The notes: a model not told the origin generated them from the sequence alone. Numbered from the stretch's first letter, positions 32,744-44,001 are shown. The stretch is 64,000 nt of DNA from Rhynchopus sp. YZ270_cl-10 (GCA_964035575.1 OZ037893.1:1116001-1180000), one strand, 5' to 3'. Numbers and translations are program-made.

Positions 32744-34969
32744 CACAGATTTCTCTTGATCTAAACTATGGTGACCATGCGCAAGGCGTGTGTGGTGTGG
32801 CTGTGTGTGCTTGCATTCCTGCCGCAGACAGCAGCACAGATGTGCCCTCCTCCCGGTGAGACGGCTGTGTGTGTGGGGAAGGCTGCCGATGCGGAGTGCA
32901 TGTATGTGAACAGGGACCAGGAGTTTGTGTGTGGGACGTGCAGGACACACCCCGACGCAAGCTGCGGTGTGGTGTGCACGCCTTCAGGGAGCACTGCCTG
33001 CACAGAAGGACGCGAAGCGGAAGTGACCTGCACAAAGGCGGCAACTGGTGCTGGTGGGTTCGGGATTGCAGAACCGTGCCAAGACCCGTACATTGTGCCT
33101 GTTGCGTCGGCAGCATCGTTTGCACACCCCACAACACTGACGTCGTCGGGTGGACGTCTGGAAGTGACGCTGACGGTGCAGCAGTACCGCCTGGACACAG
33201 GGGCGTTCTCGGTGAACGTGCGTGCGTACTGCCACAACGGGGTGTGCTCGCATCCAGGACCGACGATGCTGACGTACCCTGGTGATGTGGTGTCTGTGAC
33301 GCTGATGAACCAGCTCTCGGACACAGAGCCTGCGTTTGACACGGATGGGACGGACCTGAACGCGTTCCGGCACGCAAACCTGACAAACGTGCACACACAC
33401 GGACTGCATGTGGACCCATACGTGGACAACGTGGTTCTGGGTGTGCGTCCTGGTGCACAGAAGACGTACACGTACACGATTCCTGCAGACCACATGCCTG
33501 GGACACACTGGTACCATTCCCACATGCACGGGTCAAGCTCTCTGCAGGTGATGGGAGGCCTGCTGGGGATGTGGGTGATCGGTGTGCCGGACTCGCTCCC
33601 GAACGTGCAGAGGAAGACATTCGCAACAGACACTGCACTGGCAGCGTGGGAGGCGATGCCCGTGTCGTACATGACAGTGACGCACTTCTCGCTGTGCACG
33701 TGCAACCCAACGACAGACCCGTTCCGCATCATCAGTTACCAGACGCTGCGGGATGCGACAGGCGACAACATCCCGATGGACGTGACACTGACACCGAACC
33801 CAGGGACGGCAGACCAAGTGACAGACCTGCTGATGGTGAACGGACAGCGCCAGCCCAACCTGGCAATGCGGACAGGTGTGTGGAACAGGTTTGAGCTTGT
33901 GAACGCCGTTGGGGATGTGTTCTTGGAGGTTGAGGTCCGCACGGGTGTGGCTGTGGGTGGTGGGGGTGTGTCTGCGTGCACGATGAAGCTGCTGTCGCTT
34001 GACGGTGTGTTCCTGAACAGTGGGATCCGTGATGTGACGTACGTGCTGATGGCGCCTGCGTCACGTGCGGGTGTGGCGGTGATGTGCGAGAGTGCAGGGA
34101 CGTTCTACCTGCAGAGCAACCCCATGACACGTGCTGCTGACCACGAGGCAGGCTTTCTGCAGAACCTTGTGACGTTGTCGGTGTCTGCTGGTGGGGGTGT
34201 GGACGGGTTGACGACAGCACCTTCGTGGACAACCTCGGACATCAACCGTCCAGCGTACGTGACGGACATGCTTGCGGCAACACCTGTGTCGACGTGGGAG
34301 ATGGGTGTGGAGCAGACGGACATTGTCGGTGGAGGTGCGTGGCTGGGTGTGGGTGAGGACTGCACACTTGCTGTGACTGGCAGGAATGGTGGTGCTGCAC
34401 CTGACCCGAACTCAGTCGGCTCCTGCCCACACGTTGCCTTTGGGTTCCCACACAGCGACACCACTGGGAGTGCACTTGCGGACTACCCATACCGCCACGT
34501 GGGCCGTCTGTGCGACATTGAGGATGTTGTGATCAACGGAAGAGGAGCCACACCGCACCCAATGCACGTCCACGTGAACCACTTCCAGATAGTGTCATTT
34601 GTGAGCGAGACTGGACAGGACCGCACTGGAGAGCCGATCTTCTCACAGTGGGGTGAGGTTGGGGACTGGCGTGACACGATGCCCGCCCTTTCTGGCCGGA
34701 TGACTGTGCGCCACGCACTGGACGGCTACGGTGGGAATGTGATGGTGCACTGCCACTTCCTTCCACACGAGGACATGGGGATGATGGACAGGTTCTGGGT
34801 GGCGGGACTTGGGAGTGATGGACTTGGTGCTGACGGGGTGCTTCCGTGCACTGCTAATGGCGGTGGCGACACGGGCAGAAGTGTGGAGTACTGCAACAGC
34901 AACGTTCCTGCCGGTGCCTTCCTGGACAACTACCCGCAGGTTGTGGGCACGTGCCCTTACTACAGACAG
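32744..34969. repeat. 2.2-kb duplicated block, copy 1
   Basis: From CACAGATTTCTCTTGATC upstream of the start codon to TACTACAGACAG in the coding region this block matches 39701-41926 almost base for base. I noted about eight substitutions by eye, nearly all silent. Upstream and downstream sequences are unrelated. Confidence 0.9.
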
Positions 34970-35548
34970 TCTGCAAATGAACCTGTACTTGACACCCGTG
35001 TCACGCCTACTCCTCCAACGAACACACCAGTTGTGACACCGACCACTTCTCCGATTGTACCTAGCACCCAGAGCCCCGGCACACCTAGCACGAACACACC
35101 CGCTGTTGCTACGACACTTTCCCCGACAGTGAGCACTAACAGCCCCGGCACACAGAGCACGGCCACACCTGTAGGAACAACTAACACACCTATTGTGATC
35201 GCACCTGTCATCACTGTTGTGCCTGTTCCTCCGACTGACCCCCCCTCTGCCACGACCCTCATGCCCTCCATGCTTAGCAACACACCTGTTCTCTCTACAG
35301 GGACACCAATGGCATCGAGCACTGTTGCTCCGAATGGGGTGACGTCGAGCCCCCGTACACCTACGACAGCACCGAACGTCGGGACGCCGGGTGTTGCGGA
35401 TGACGACGACGGACTCAGCAAGCATGCGACGATCCTGATCATTGTGGACGTAGTTCTCGGGGTGGTGCTTGCCGCTGTGGCCGTGTTCTGCATTGTAAAG
35501 GCGAAGAACAAGAACCTTGCGAACCGGCACGTTGACAGCATAATCTAA
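32768..35548 (+). CDS. Multicopper oxidase, membrane-anchored, copy 1
   Basis: The protein has 926 residues. A laccase/ferroxidase-type enzyme couples one-electron oxidation of a substrate to reduction of oxygen to water at four coppers. A signal peptide covers about 1-23, followed by a Cys-rich segment (25-75). Copper ligands are visible in order: HTHG (209-212), WYHSHMHG (H250, H252, H254), HPMHVH (H597, H600, H602) and HCHFLPHEDMGM (H661, H663, H667), with M672 in the axial position. Residues 735-880 are a Thr/Pro-rich stalk. A single membrane segment (about 888-912) precedes a short basic tail, so the enzyme should face outside the cell. C-terminal anchoring resembles Fet3 ferroxidases, but the substrate is unknown. 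The start is preceded by an AG acceptor-like site 20 bases upstream. No introns. Confidence 0.92.
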   Translation: MVTMRKACVVWLCVLAFLPQTAAQMCPPPGETAVCVGKAADAECMYVNRDQEFVCGTCRTHPDASCGVVCTPSGSTACTEGREAEVTCTKAATGAGGFGIAEPCQDPYIVPVASAASFAHPTTLTSSGGRLEVTLTVQQYRLDTGAFSVNVRAYCHNGVCSHPGPTMLTYPGDVVSVTLMNQLSDTEPAFDTDGTDLNAFRHANLTNVHTHGLHVDPYVDNVVLGVRPGAQKTYTYTIPADHMPGTHWYHSHMHGSSSLQVMGGLLGMWVIGVPDSLPNVQRKTFATDTALAAWEAMPVSYMTVTHFSLCTCNPTTDPFRIISYQTLRDATGDNIPMDVTLTPNPGTADQVTDLLMVNGQRQPNLAMRTGVWNRFELVNAVGDVFLEVEVRTGVAVGGGGVSACTMKLLSLDGVFLNSGIRDVTYVLMAPASRAGVAVMCESAGTFYLQSNPMTRAADHEAGFLQNLVTLSVSAGGGVDGLTTAPSWTTSDINRPAYVTDMLAATPVSTWEMGVEQTDIVGGGAWLGVGEDCTLAVTGRNGGAAPDPNSVGSCPHVAFGFPHSDTTGSALADYPYRHVGRLCDIEDVVINGRGATPHPMHVHVNHFQIVSFVSETGQDRTGEPIFSQWGEVGDWRDTMPALSGRMTVRHALDGYGGNVMVHCHFLPHEDMGMMDRFWVAGLGSDGLGADGVLPCTANGGGDTGRSVEYCNSNVPAGAFLDNYPQVVGTCPYYRQSANEPVLDTRVTPTPPTNTPVVTPTTSPIVPSTQSPGTPSTNTPAVATTLSPTVSTNSPGTQSTATPVGTTNTPIVIAPVITVVPVPPTDPPSATTLMPSMLSNTPVLSTGTPMASSTVAPNGVTSSPRTPTTAPNVGTPGVADDDDGLSKHATILIIVDVVLGVVLAAVAVFCIVKAKNKNLANRHVDSII

Positions 35549-38500
35549 GCTGACATGTGCTCATGACACTTTCATCTGTCAAGCGATTTTTTTTTAATTT
35601 GCCGCTGTCACAGCCTTGGAGAGGGCTGTGATGCTTAGTATGGACAATTGAAAAAATGTCAGTCCGTCTATATCCCTCCCCTTTGATTCCTCTTCGATTC
35701 CTTGACCATGTGGTTGCACATTCTTGTACATCTTTAAGTCTTGTCTTTTCGCTCTATCTTCCCTACCCATTTTTCATCTTTGACTTCTATTTCACTGCCA
35801 TAAAGGTATGACGGGGATTTCTCATCTTTCTCCGAGAGGTTAATACCAATGACAACGTTTGTTGCACCTGTCCTCTGCTTTTTTTTGGTAGGTAGTTCTC
35901 ACCAATGAGAACCACGAGAACATATCAAAATTATTTCTTCCATCAGCCTTTACCAGGTGGTCCATCAAAGGACGGCACTTGGGGTTTGTTCTAAAAAAAG
36001 AGCAGCAAAAAAAGGCAAGAAACATATTTCCCCTACGATGATGGTCATACGAAACCGGCTGTAAAATTGCACAAAAAAAATAAAAGTGATTTTCAATGCT
36101 GGTCTGCACCCGAACTATGCAATCTTTTGTTGCACTTCCAACATTAACATTTTTAGTGTTTTTGTTGTTGTTTTGTCCTTATATGTACGAAGAGGCATAT
36201 TCATTTCCAGCTTCTATGAAAGGTGCCTACGCAAGGCTTAGGTTCATCCCAAAAGGTTAATTTTGTTTTTTGCAAAGTATTTATCTTCATCATTTGTTTG
36301 TCCAACGACTCTGTGATAATAACACTCACTCAAAAAAAAAACTCATGACAGATTGTCTGCTAAATAGCAACCATAGTATCCCCTTACGTTTATTTTGTGC
36401 TTACAAAAAAACACCACGGGACCATGCGACCGGTCTTTCCGTAAAATATAATAGGTTGCAAATTAAATGCCGGCCTCTGTCCATGCGTTATTTTTTCAAT
36501 GGTTGTTTTTTTCTTTCCATAGTCCCTTTGTGTGTGGGCATAACTACGGTACCTGGTTGTTGTGTACGTTTTATGCAAAGGGGGCAAAAACATGAGAGGC
36601 TGGCGTAAGCCTTGAATTGGTAAAGCATGGAATAACAAGGGATCGATTCTCTCAGATCACTTTGTTGGTTTACTGCCTGGGAAGGAGTAATTCGGACTGT
36701 TGGTCTGCGAGGTTATCATTACTTTTGTCGTGGGCATACCCAATGTAACCTGTTTCTTTCTGCTTCGGTGGTGAGTGGCTCTCCCTTTTGGAAGGCATGT
36801 GTGTGTGTGTATCTTGCAATTTGCACCGTGTATCATTCGTGCGTGTAAATTTGAAAAAAAAAAAGATCAGTAGTGGCTCTTCATGAGGATCTAGGAGTTG
36901 CATTTAGTGAACGTTCCCCAAAAAAAAAGCCACACACTGAGAGCTGCGTTATCTCCCCGAAACATAGAGTTTTTTGTTTGTTTGTTTGTTTGTTTGTTGC
37001 TTTTTTCTCCCGTATAGGTATTCTCTTTACTTCAATTTGTTTGCTTTCTCCCCTTATTTTCAAAAAAAGAAAGGCCCCAGATCAGAGGCATTTTCGTTGA
37101 GTGAACTTTTTGGAAAGTGGATATTGCACAACTGTGCAACGCAACCGAGGCAACTCCACGGCAAGGCTGCCATGGCTGCTCCACAAATAAGTTTTTTAAA
37201 AAGGGAACAAAACCACCCTGCCGCAACGGCTAGAACACTTGAACCACGGTTCGCAGCCATGGTTCGTTTTTTTTTTTTTTTTTGTGTTTGCTGCTGGCAG
37301 CGCCCCTCTGCTCACAGTGTTGAATCAAACGTTGTGGAGAGGGGGGTTCCTGGACTAAGGGCTAGTCAACAGCCCCTCACCCGAATGCTTCCCACTTTCT
37401 TGTCTTAGTGAGTGTGTGGTTCACCACTTCCTCACGGTCGCGCATTTCCCCTTCATCTCTTTCATGGATTGCGCTTCACTCCTTACTCAAATATCCTCCC
37501 CATAGACCGCGCCTGAAATTCTAGAATTTAACTTCTATCAAAATAATCCCCCTCAACCGCATTGCAACCTGTACTGTGGTTCATCCCATGTAAATGCTCT
37601 CTTTTGTTTCATATGAAATACTGTAAGATGTATGGGCCAAGCCCACATCAGTGTTTCAACTTGATTTAACGATTATGTCATATGGAAGGTGACGAAGGGT
37701 TTTTGGGTCGTCTTCGCATTTTCTTATAGTGTTTGCTGAAATAGTAAGTTGCTCTGCGTGCAGTGTGGCTGCGCGTCTTGGCCTTTTGGGACTGCTTTTT
37801 GTATGGGTCGATTTATTGAGACTCGGGGCGACCTTTTTACCGTATTCGTACAAAAAATTATCGACCGTACTAATGTTCGACCTTTTCAGGATTTTTCAGG
37901 ATTTTTCTGGAAGTTTCACGTATGGCAAATGATAATATATTATGCGCTATTATGAGATCTCATAATACATGTGATATTATGCGCTATTATGTGCTATTAT
38001 GCGCTATTATGCGCTATTATGTGCCGTACCCCCCACCCCCCCACCCAAAAAAAGTCGCTCAGAAGTGGTCAAAAGTGCCCAAAACCGGGCGGAATTCGAT
38101 TTTGGGGTACAAATGGGCCTATGGTGTGGTTTTTATTGACTTCAGGGGGTTTTCTTTGATTTATTACCTACTTCACGTTTTTTGACGGCTTAAGATACCT
38201 TGGGTGGGAAAACCTTTGGTACCAGGTGCTTGACACTTTTTGAAACATGGTTCTAAGTTCCACCAAGTCCCTCTAAACACCCCGAAACCGCCTGGGTACC
38301 CCTCGGGATAGGTTCTGGGGTGAAAATATGTGGCTTTGGGGGCTTTTCTGGCCCCTGGCTCACACTGAGGCGTGATGGATGTGTGAGTTGCTCTATCTAC
38401 GAGGGGTGGGCAGGTACAAGTTGTATGTACATTTTTGAAAAAAGCAGATACGGGGCTTCTTGAGGCTCAAAACTGCTCAAAACCGGGCGCAGATGGATTT

Positions 38501-39700
38501 TTGGACATCTGAGGGTGGTATTTTCTGGTTTGGGTCATTGGGGTAGGGCACATAATGAGCACATAATAGCGCATAATCATTATGCGCTATTATGTGCTAT
38601 TATGCGCTATTATGCGCTATTATGCATTATGCGATTATTATGAGCGCGCATAATAGCGCATAATGATCTCATAATTTATTATGAGATCTCATAATAAATT
38701 ATCATTTGCCATACGTGAAGTTTGATCTTTTTTACGATCGATAATTTGTACGAATGCGGTACTTTTGCTGATTTTTGCCGATGTTGCAAAAGCGTCGAAA
38801 AAGAGGTCAGCAAAAAGTTGCAAAGATTGTTTGTTGTCCTCAGATTTTCAAAAAAAAAGTTAGCCATAATGGTGTGGCTGAAGGCTGAAGGGGGGTGCTT
38901 CGCACTTTTTCCACACTTCTGCGCACTTTTTGTGCCCCTATTCAGCCACACCACAGAATTGACCCTACTATTGATGCTGCCCATGCATACTATCCCTCGC
39001 ATTTCTGTTACGCATCATTTGTTTTTTTTTTTTTTTTTTTTTTTAGTGCATGCCTGCATCCAAAAGTGGCCTGCGGCATGCAACCTTGTGAGGCAACGAC
39101 GCATGACGAGGTTGAGATTTGCTCACTACATTTGTTTTTGTTTTTGTTTTTCTTGTTTTTTTTTGCTTCTGGGAGATTGCCTTTGTTGCCCCTGAGTTGT
39201 TTCGGCAGAAAAACGTTGCGCAGGGCAGTGTGGAAAGTGAGAGACACATAACCGTGGGTCCTCCTGAAACCTTTTTAATTCTTTCAAGTTTCTAAGAACG
39301 TATTCGTCCTTCAAGCTTGTATTCGATTTTTGTCACGACAGAAGAACGCCCATCAAGCACTGATATTTTTGTTTCATGGACCAGCGCAGCGCCTTCACTG
39401 TGCCTGCATATTTTGCTTCGCCTTTATTTTTTTGTCACAATGTCATTTTTCACAGTAGAAGGAGGCATCCGTACCCTTGTGAGGTGTGCGTCGCTGCTTC
39501 TCGTTTTTCTTGCTTTGCATTCATGTGAGCAGGGTTCCTTTCGACGCTCCTTGCATGCTCTTGGGCCGTAGAGCGTGCAGGGTGCTGAGGAGGGTTCCTG
39601 CTTGTCTTCCAATCACTTCTGTTCTATGACATTTGTCGCAAATACCAAAACAAAAGTGTATATTGTCTACATTCCTGCACCCAACGTAACATGCCCACCT
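35549..39700. other. Intergenic between the two multicopper oxidases
   Basis: No gene. It contains the 924-base TACCGTATTCG element (37838-38761) and a worn AGTGGAG module near 37118-37165 (ATTGCACAACTGTGCAACGC). Other worn modules lie near 36200-36255 (GCAAGGCTTAGGTTCATCCC), among T/C tracts. Confidence 0.55.
37838..38761. mobile_element. Non-autonomous TIR element with TATTATGCGC arrays
   Basis: A 924-base element. The left end is TACCGTATTCGTAC and the right end is GTACGAATGCGGTA. CTTTT flanks both sides (37833-37837 and 38762-38766), a candidate 5-base duplication. Inside the ends lie arrays of the 10-base unit TATTATGCGC (about 37930-38020) and, inverted, GCGCATAATA mixed with its complement (about 38555-38700). 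The core is unique and non-coding. The hairpin at 26182-26286 is a short relative. Confidence 0.8.
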
Positions 39701-41926
39701 CACAGATTTCTCTTGATCTAAACTATGGTGACCATGCGCAAGGCGTGTGTGGTGTGGCTGTGTGTGCTTGCATTCCTGCCGCAGACAGCAGCACAGATGT
39801 GCCCTCCTCCCGGTGAGACAGCTGTGTGTGTGGGGAAGGCTGCCGATGCGGAGTGCATGTATGTGAACAGGGACCAGGAGTTTGTGTGTGGGACGTGCAG
39901 GACACACCCCGACGCAAGCTGCGGTGTGGTGTGCACGCCTTCAGGGAGCACTGCCTGCACAGAAGGACGCGAAGCGGAAGTGACCTGCACAAAGGCAGCA
40001 ACTGGTGCTGGTGGGTTCGGGATTGCAGAGCCGTGCCAAGACCCGTACATTGTGCCTGTTGCGTCGGCAGCATCGTTTGCACACCCCACAACACTGACGT
40101 CGTCGGGTGGACGTCTGGAAGTGACGCTGACGGTGCAGCAGTACCGCCTGGACACAGGGGCGTTCTCGGTGAACGTGCGTGCGTACTGCCACAACGGGGT
40201 GTGCTCGCATCCAGGACCGACGATGCTGACGTACCCTGGTGATGTGGTGTCTGTGACGCTGATGAACCAGCTCTCGGACACAGAGCCTGCGTTTGACACG
40301 GATGGGACGGACCTGAACGCGTTCCGGCACGCAAACCTGACAAACGTGCACACACACGGACTGCATGTGGACCCATACGTGGACAACGTGGTTCTGGGTG
40401 TGCGTCCTGGTGCACAGAAGACGTACACGTACACGATTCCTGCAGACCACATGCCTGGGACACACTGGTACCATTCCCACATGCACGGGTCAAGCTCTCT
40501 GCAGGTGATGGGAGGCCTGCTGGGGATGTGGGTGATCGGTGTGCCGGACTCGCTCCCGAACGTGCAGAGGAAGACATTCGCAACAGACACTGCACTGGCA
40601 GCGTGGGAGGCGATGCCCGTGTCGTACATGACAGTGACGCACTTCTCGCTGTGCACGTGCAACCCAACGACAGACCCGTTCCGCATCATCAGTTACCAGA
40701 CGCTGCGGGATGCGACAGGCGACAACATCCCGATGGACGTGACACTGACACCGAACCCAGGGACGGCAGACCAAGTGACAGACCTGCTGATGGTGAACGG
40801 ACAGCGCCAGCCCAACCTGGCAATGCGGACAGGTGTGTGGAACAGGTTTGAGCTTGTGAACGCCGTTGGGGATGTGTTCTTGGAGGTTGAGGTCCGCACG
40901 GGTGTGGCTGTGGGTGGTGGGGGTGTGTCTGCGTGCACGATGAAGCTGCTGTCGCTTGACGGTGTGTTCCTGAACAGTGGGATCCGTGATGTGACGTACG
41001 TGCTGATGGCGCCTGCGTCACGTGCGGGTGTGGCGGTGATGTGCGAGAGTGCAGGGACGTTCTACCTGCAGAGCAACCCCATGACACGTGCTGCTGACCA
41101 CGAGGCAGGCTTTCTGCAGAACCTTGTGACGTTGTCGGTGTCTGCTGGTGGGGGTGTGGACGGGTTGACGACAGCACCTTCGTGGACAACCTCGGACATC
41201 AACCGTCCAGCGTACGTGACGGACATGCTTGCGGCAACACCTGTGTCGACGTGGGAGATGGGTGTGGAGCAGACGGACATTGTCGGTGGAGGTGCGTGGC
41301 TGGGTGTGGGTGAGGACTGCACACTTGCTGTGACTGGCAGGAATGGTGGTGCTGCACCTGACCCGAACTCAGTCGGCTCCTGCCCACACGTTGCCTTTGG
41401 GTTCCCACACAGCGACACCACTGGGAGTGCACTTGCGGACTACCCATACCGCCACGTGGGCCGTCTGTGCGACATTGAGGATGTTGTGATCAACGGAAGA
41501 GGAGCCACACCGCACCCAATGCACGTCCACGTGAACCACTTCCAGATAGTGTCATTTGTGAGCGAGACTGGACAGGACCGCACTGGAGAGCCGATCTTCT
41601 CACAGTGGGGTGAGGTTGGGGACTGGCGTGACACGATGCCCGCCCTTTCTGGCCGGATGACTGTGCGCCACGCACTGGACGGCTACGGTGGGAATGTGAT
41701 GGTGCACTGCCACTTCCTTCCACACGAGGACATGGGGATGATGGACAGGTTCTGGGTGGCGGGACTTGGGAGTGATGGACTTGGTGCTGACGGGGTGCTT
41801 CCGTGCACTGCTAATGGGGGCGGCGACACGGGCAGAAGTGTGGAGTACTGCAACAGCAACGTTCCTGCCGGTGCCTTCCTGGACAACTACCCACAGGTTG
41901 CAGGCACGTGCCCTTACTACAGACAG
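39701..41926. repeat. 2.2-kb duplicated block, copy 2
   Basis: Second copy of the block at 32744-34969, offset 6957 bases. It covers 24 bases of leader and the first 734 codons of the oxidase. Confidence 0.9.
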
Positions 41927-43150
41927 AGCGTGCATCAAGCCGTTCTGAGCACAGACACACCTGTGCCTGTTCCAGCTGCGGCCCCTACAGCAGTACCAAC
42001 GACTGTACCGACTGCTGTTCCCACAGCTGCTCCTACTGACGTTCCAACACCTGTTCCTACTACGGCAGAACCTACAGCACTTCCACAAGGAGGCACCATT
42101 GCTCCGAAGACGTCATCGCCTCCAACAGCAGCACCTACTAGTCTGGCGCCGGATGCCAGCACTGACGCACCCGATGTTGCCAACACCGTGGCACCTGAGA
42201 CGGATGCTCCGTTAACAACAGTCCCTGAGTCGGCACAGCCTACGGCAGCGACGTCGTCCCCGTTGACAGTAGCACCGAGCACCACTGCACCTGCGACACG
42301 TGTCCCTACGACATCTGCCCCATCGACGCCTGCGACGTCATCTGCACCTACAACGTCGACACCCGAGACACATGTTCCACCCACACAGCTGCCCTCCACC
42401 ATGACCCCGCCTTCAGAGATGTGGTGTCAAAGCCACTCCGACTGCCGTAAGCTTGATGACCCGATGGCAACGTGCGTTGCTTACAAATGCGCCTGTTCGG
42501 AAGGGTTTGTCAACCCAGTGCATGACGTGACGCAGGAACATATGCACATCTGTGTCGCACCTTCGAAGCGTGGGGATGCGAAGTTGCGGATGACGTGGCC
42601 GGTACCGTGCGACCAAGCAAACCAGGATGTGACGAGAGACATGGCATCTGCGATCCAACGTGTACTGGGATGCCGTGTTGCGAAGCTGACTGTGTCGTGC
42701 GGGTCTACGGTCGTGGTGGCGGATGTGACTGACGCTGGGCTCATGGACATGCTGACGAAGGACATATCATCCGAAGTGGCGTTGGTGCTGGCGACGTCCA
42801 CGGCTGCTGTCAATGCAGGTTACTTTGTGCCTGCCGAGGTCGGGAATTCAATCGTGGACAGCTTCAGGTGCAGTGTGGAAGGTGCGACTGAGGTGCTCCT
42901 CCTCCACAACGTGTGCACCCCGTACGCTTGCGAGCCAGGACGCACGCTGTCGGAAGGTGTCTGCACAGGCGAATATTCTAGCGACGGGGTTTCTGTGGGA
43001 GTGATTGCAGCGATTATCTCGTGCACCGCACTCCTGCTGTGTATAGTTGCTCTTGCGGTGTACTGCATCGCCAAGCGCATGCGAACAGATGTGCACACCG
43101 CCAAGAGCGAACCTTCCAATGGGCAGACAAACCGAGACGCCGTTGTTTGA
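39725..43150 (+). CDS. Multicopper oxidase, membrane-anchored, copy 2
   Basis: The protein has 1141 residues. The first 734 are identical to copy 1 except for one residue I noticed (VAGTC here, VVGTC there), with all copper ligands at the same numbers. From residue 735 the proteins are unrelated. Here a longer Ala/Pro/Thr-rich stalk (about 735-895) leads to a Cys-rich EGF-like stretch (about 900-930; CQSHSDCRKL, CACSEGF). An unrecognised folded segment with four more Cys follows (about 950-1080). Then come a membrane segment (about 1090-1114) and a 28-residue cytosolic tail. Both enzymes should work at the cell surface or in an endosome. The leader also matches copy 1, with the same AG acceptor-like site. 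No introns. Confidence 0.92.
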   Translation: MVTMRKACVVWLCVLAFLPQTAAQMCPPPGETAVCVGKAADAECMYVNRDQEFVCGTCRTHPDASCGVVCTPSGSTACTEGREAEVTCTKAATGAGGFGIAEPCQDPYIVPVASAASFAHPTTLTSSGGRLEVTLTVQQYRLDTGAFSVNVRAYCHNGVCSHPGPTMLTYPGDVVSVTLMNQLSDTEPAFDTDGTDLNAFRHANLTNVHTHGLHVDPYVDNVVLGVRPGAQKTYTYTIPADHMPGTHWYHSHMHGSSSLQVMGGLLGMWVIGVPDSLPNVQRKTFATDTALAAWEAMPVSYMTVTHFSLCTCNPTTDPFRIISYQTLRDATGDNIPMDVTLTPNPGTADQVTDLLMVNGQRQPNLAMRTGVWNRFELVNAVGDVFLEVEVRTGVAVGGGGVSACTMKLLSLDGVFLNSGIRDVTYVLMAPASRAGVAVMCESAGTFYLQSNPMTRAADHEAGFLQNLVTLSVSAGGGVDGLTTAPSWTTSDINRPAYVTDMLAATPVSTWEMGVEQTDIVGGGAWLGVGEDCTLAVTGRNGGAAPDPNSVGSCPHVAFGFPHSDTTGSALADYPYRHVGRLCDIEDVVINGRGATPHPMHVHVNHFQIVSFVSETGQDRTGEPIFSQWGEVGDWRDTMPALSGRMTVRHALDGYGGNVMVHCHFLPHEDMGMMDRFWVAGLGSDGLGADGVLPCTANGGGDTGRSVEYCNSNVPAGAFLDNYPQVAGTCPYYRQSVHQAVLSTDTPVPVPAAAPTAVPTTVPTAVPTAAPTDVPTPVPTTAEPTALPQGGTIAPKTSSPPTAAPTSLAPDASTDAPDVANTVAPETDAPLTTVPESAQPTAATSSPLTVAPSTTAPATRVPTTSAPSTPATSSAPTTSTPETHVPPTQLPSTMTPPSEMWCQSHSDCRKLDDPMATCVAYKCACSEGFVNPVHDVTQEHMHICVAPSKRGDAKLRMTWPVPCDQANQDVTRDMASAIQRVLGCRVAKLTVSCGSTVVVADVTDAGLMDMLTKDISSEVALVLATSTAAVNAGYFVPAEVGNSIVDSFRCSVEGATEVLLLHNVCTPYACEPGRTLSEGVCTGEYSSDGVSVGVIAAIISCTALLLCIVALAVYCIAKRMRTDVHTAKSEPSNGQTNRDAVV

Positions 43151-43668
43151 TTTTGGGTTTTGACACAACCGTTTTCCTCAAAAAAGAAAAATCATTTTTC
43201 TCTCTTCAAGACACTCCTGTAACGTAAAGCGACCTGCTGGCAGAAAAGAATGCCTGAGTGTCTCGAACATACCGAACCAGAGCTGTTGAGTTGAACCACG
43301 CAAAGTTTTCCCCTTTGTTAGGCAAACAATGCTGAGGTTCATCTTACAAAACTCTTTCTCTCGTTTCTTGGAACTTGGAAGATGTGTGTGTGCACGAGAG
43401 GCATATTATACATCTCTTCAAGTTTTCTTTCTTTTTTCTTCTTTGTCTAAAAAAAGCAAGGGTACATTTTTCGCACCCTCTTTGCCTTCTTTTCGTTAAG
43501 AAAAGAAAGTATACGAAATAATTCTTTGTCCTTCTAGTCCAATCACTACCATTTATTAATCACAAAAGAGGATACGACGCTGATGGGGAACTCCATCCTT
43601 CACAGAATTTTGTGAGGCGTTTTGCACTTTGAACTTCTCTTCTTTGATCACCTGTTTGTTTAAAGATG

Positions 43669-43685
43669 TATGCACATGAGGCGTG
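43669..43685 (+). repeat. Hairpin module, GTGC-stem class with wobble pairs
   Basis: TATGC (43669-43673) pairs with GCGTG (43681-43685) using two G-U wobbles around the loop ACATGAG; TTCATCTTTCAA follows. Confidence 0.5.
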
Positions 43686-44001
43686 TTCATCTTTCAACGT
43701 TCCTTTGTTTTTTTATTGGATGCTGTTTCACATAGTGTTGCACCTGCTGCGTGCAATGATCACGTGCGTGCACAACAGAAGCAAGCTGTTTTCATGCTTT
43801 GTTGATTGTTGTGAGGTCAACAAGCGAAACTATTGTTTCTCGAAAAAAAAAAAGCTTTCCGAAGGTCTCTTTGCGTTGGGACGTTGTTCAATGAAATGTT
43901 GGTGATTACCAGCATATCTGGATGGCCTTGTGCCTCTAACACCGCTCTGCTTGGGACGCTGTTTTGTTTTTTAATTTTATTTAAGTCCCCGACTAAGGTG
44001 A

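Noticed and set aside
32761-35541. Long antisense frames (up to 323 residues) across the first multicopper oxidase, repeated over the second.
   Set aside because: They are shadows of the GC-rich coding strand and have no domain.
36598-36660. GGATCGATTCTC looks like a polymerase III B box with a possible A box upstream.
   Set aside because: No cloverleaf can be drawn and the spacing is too short for a tRNA.
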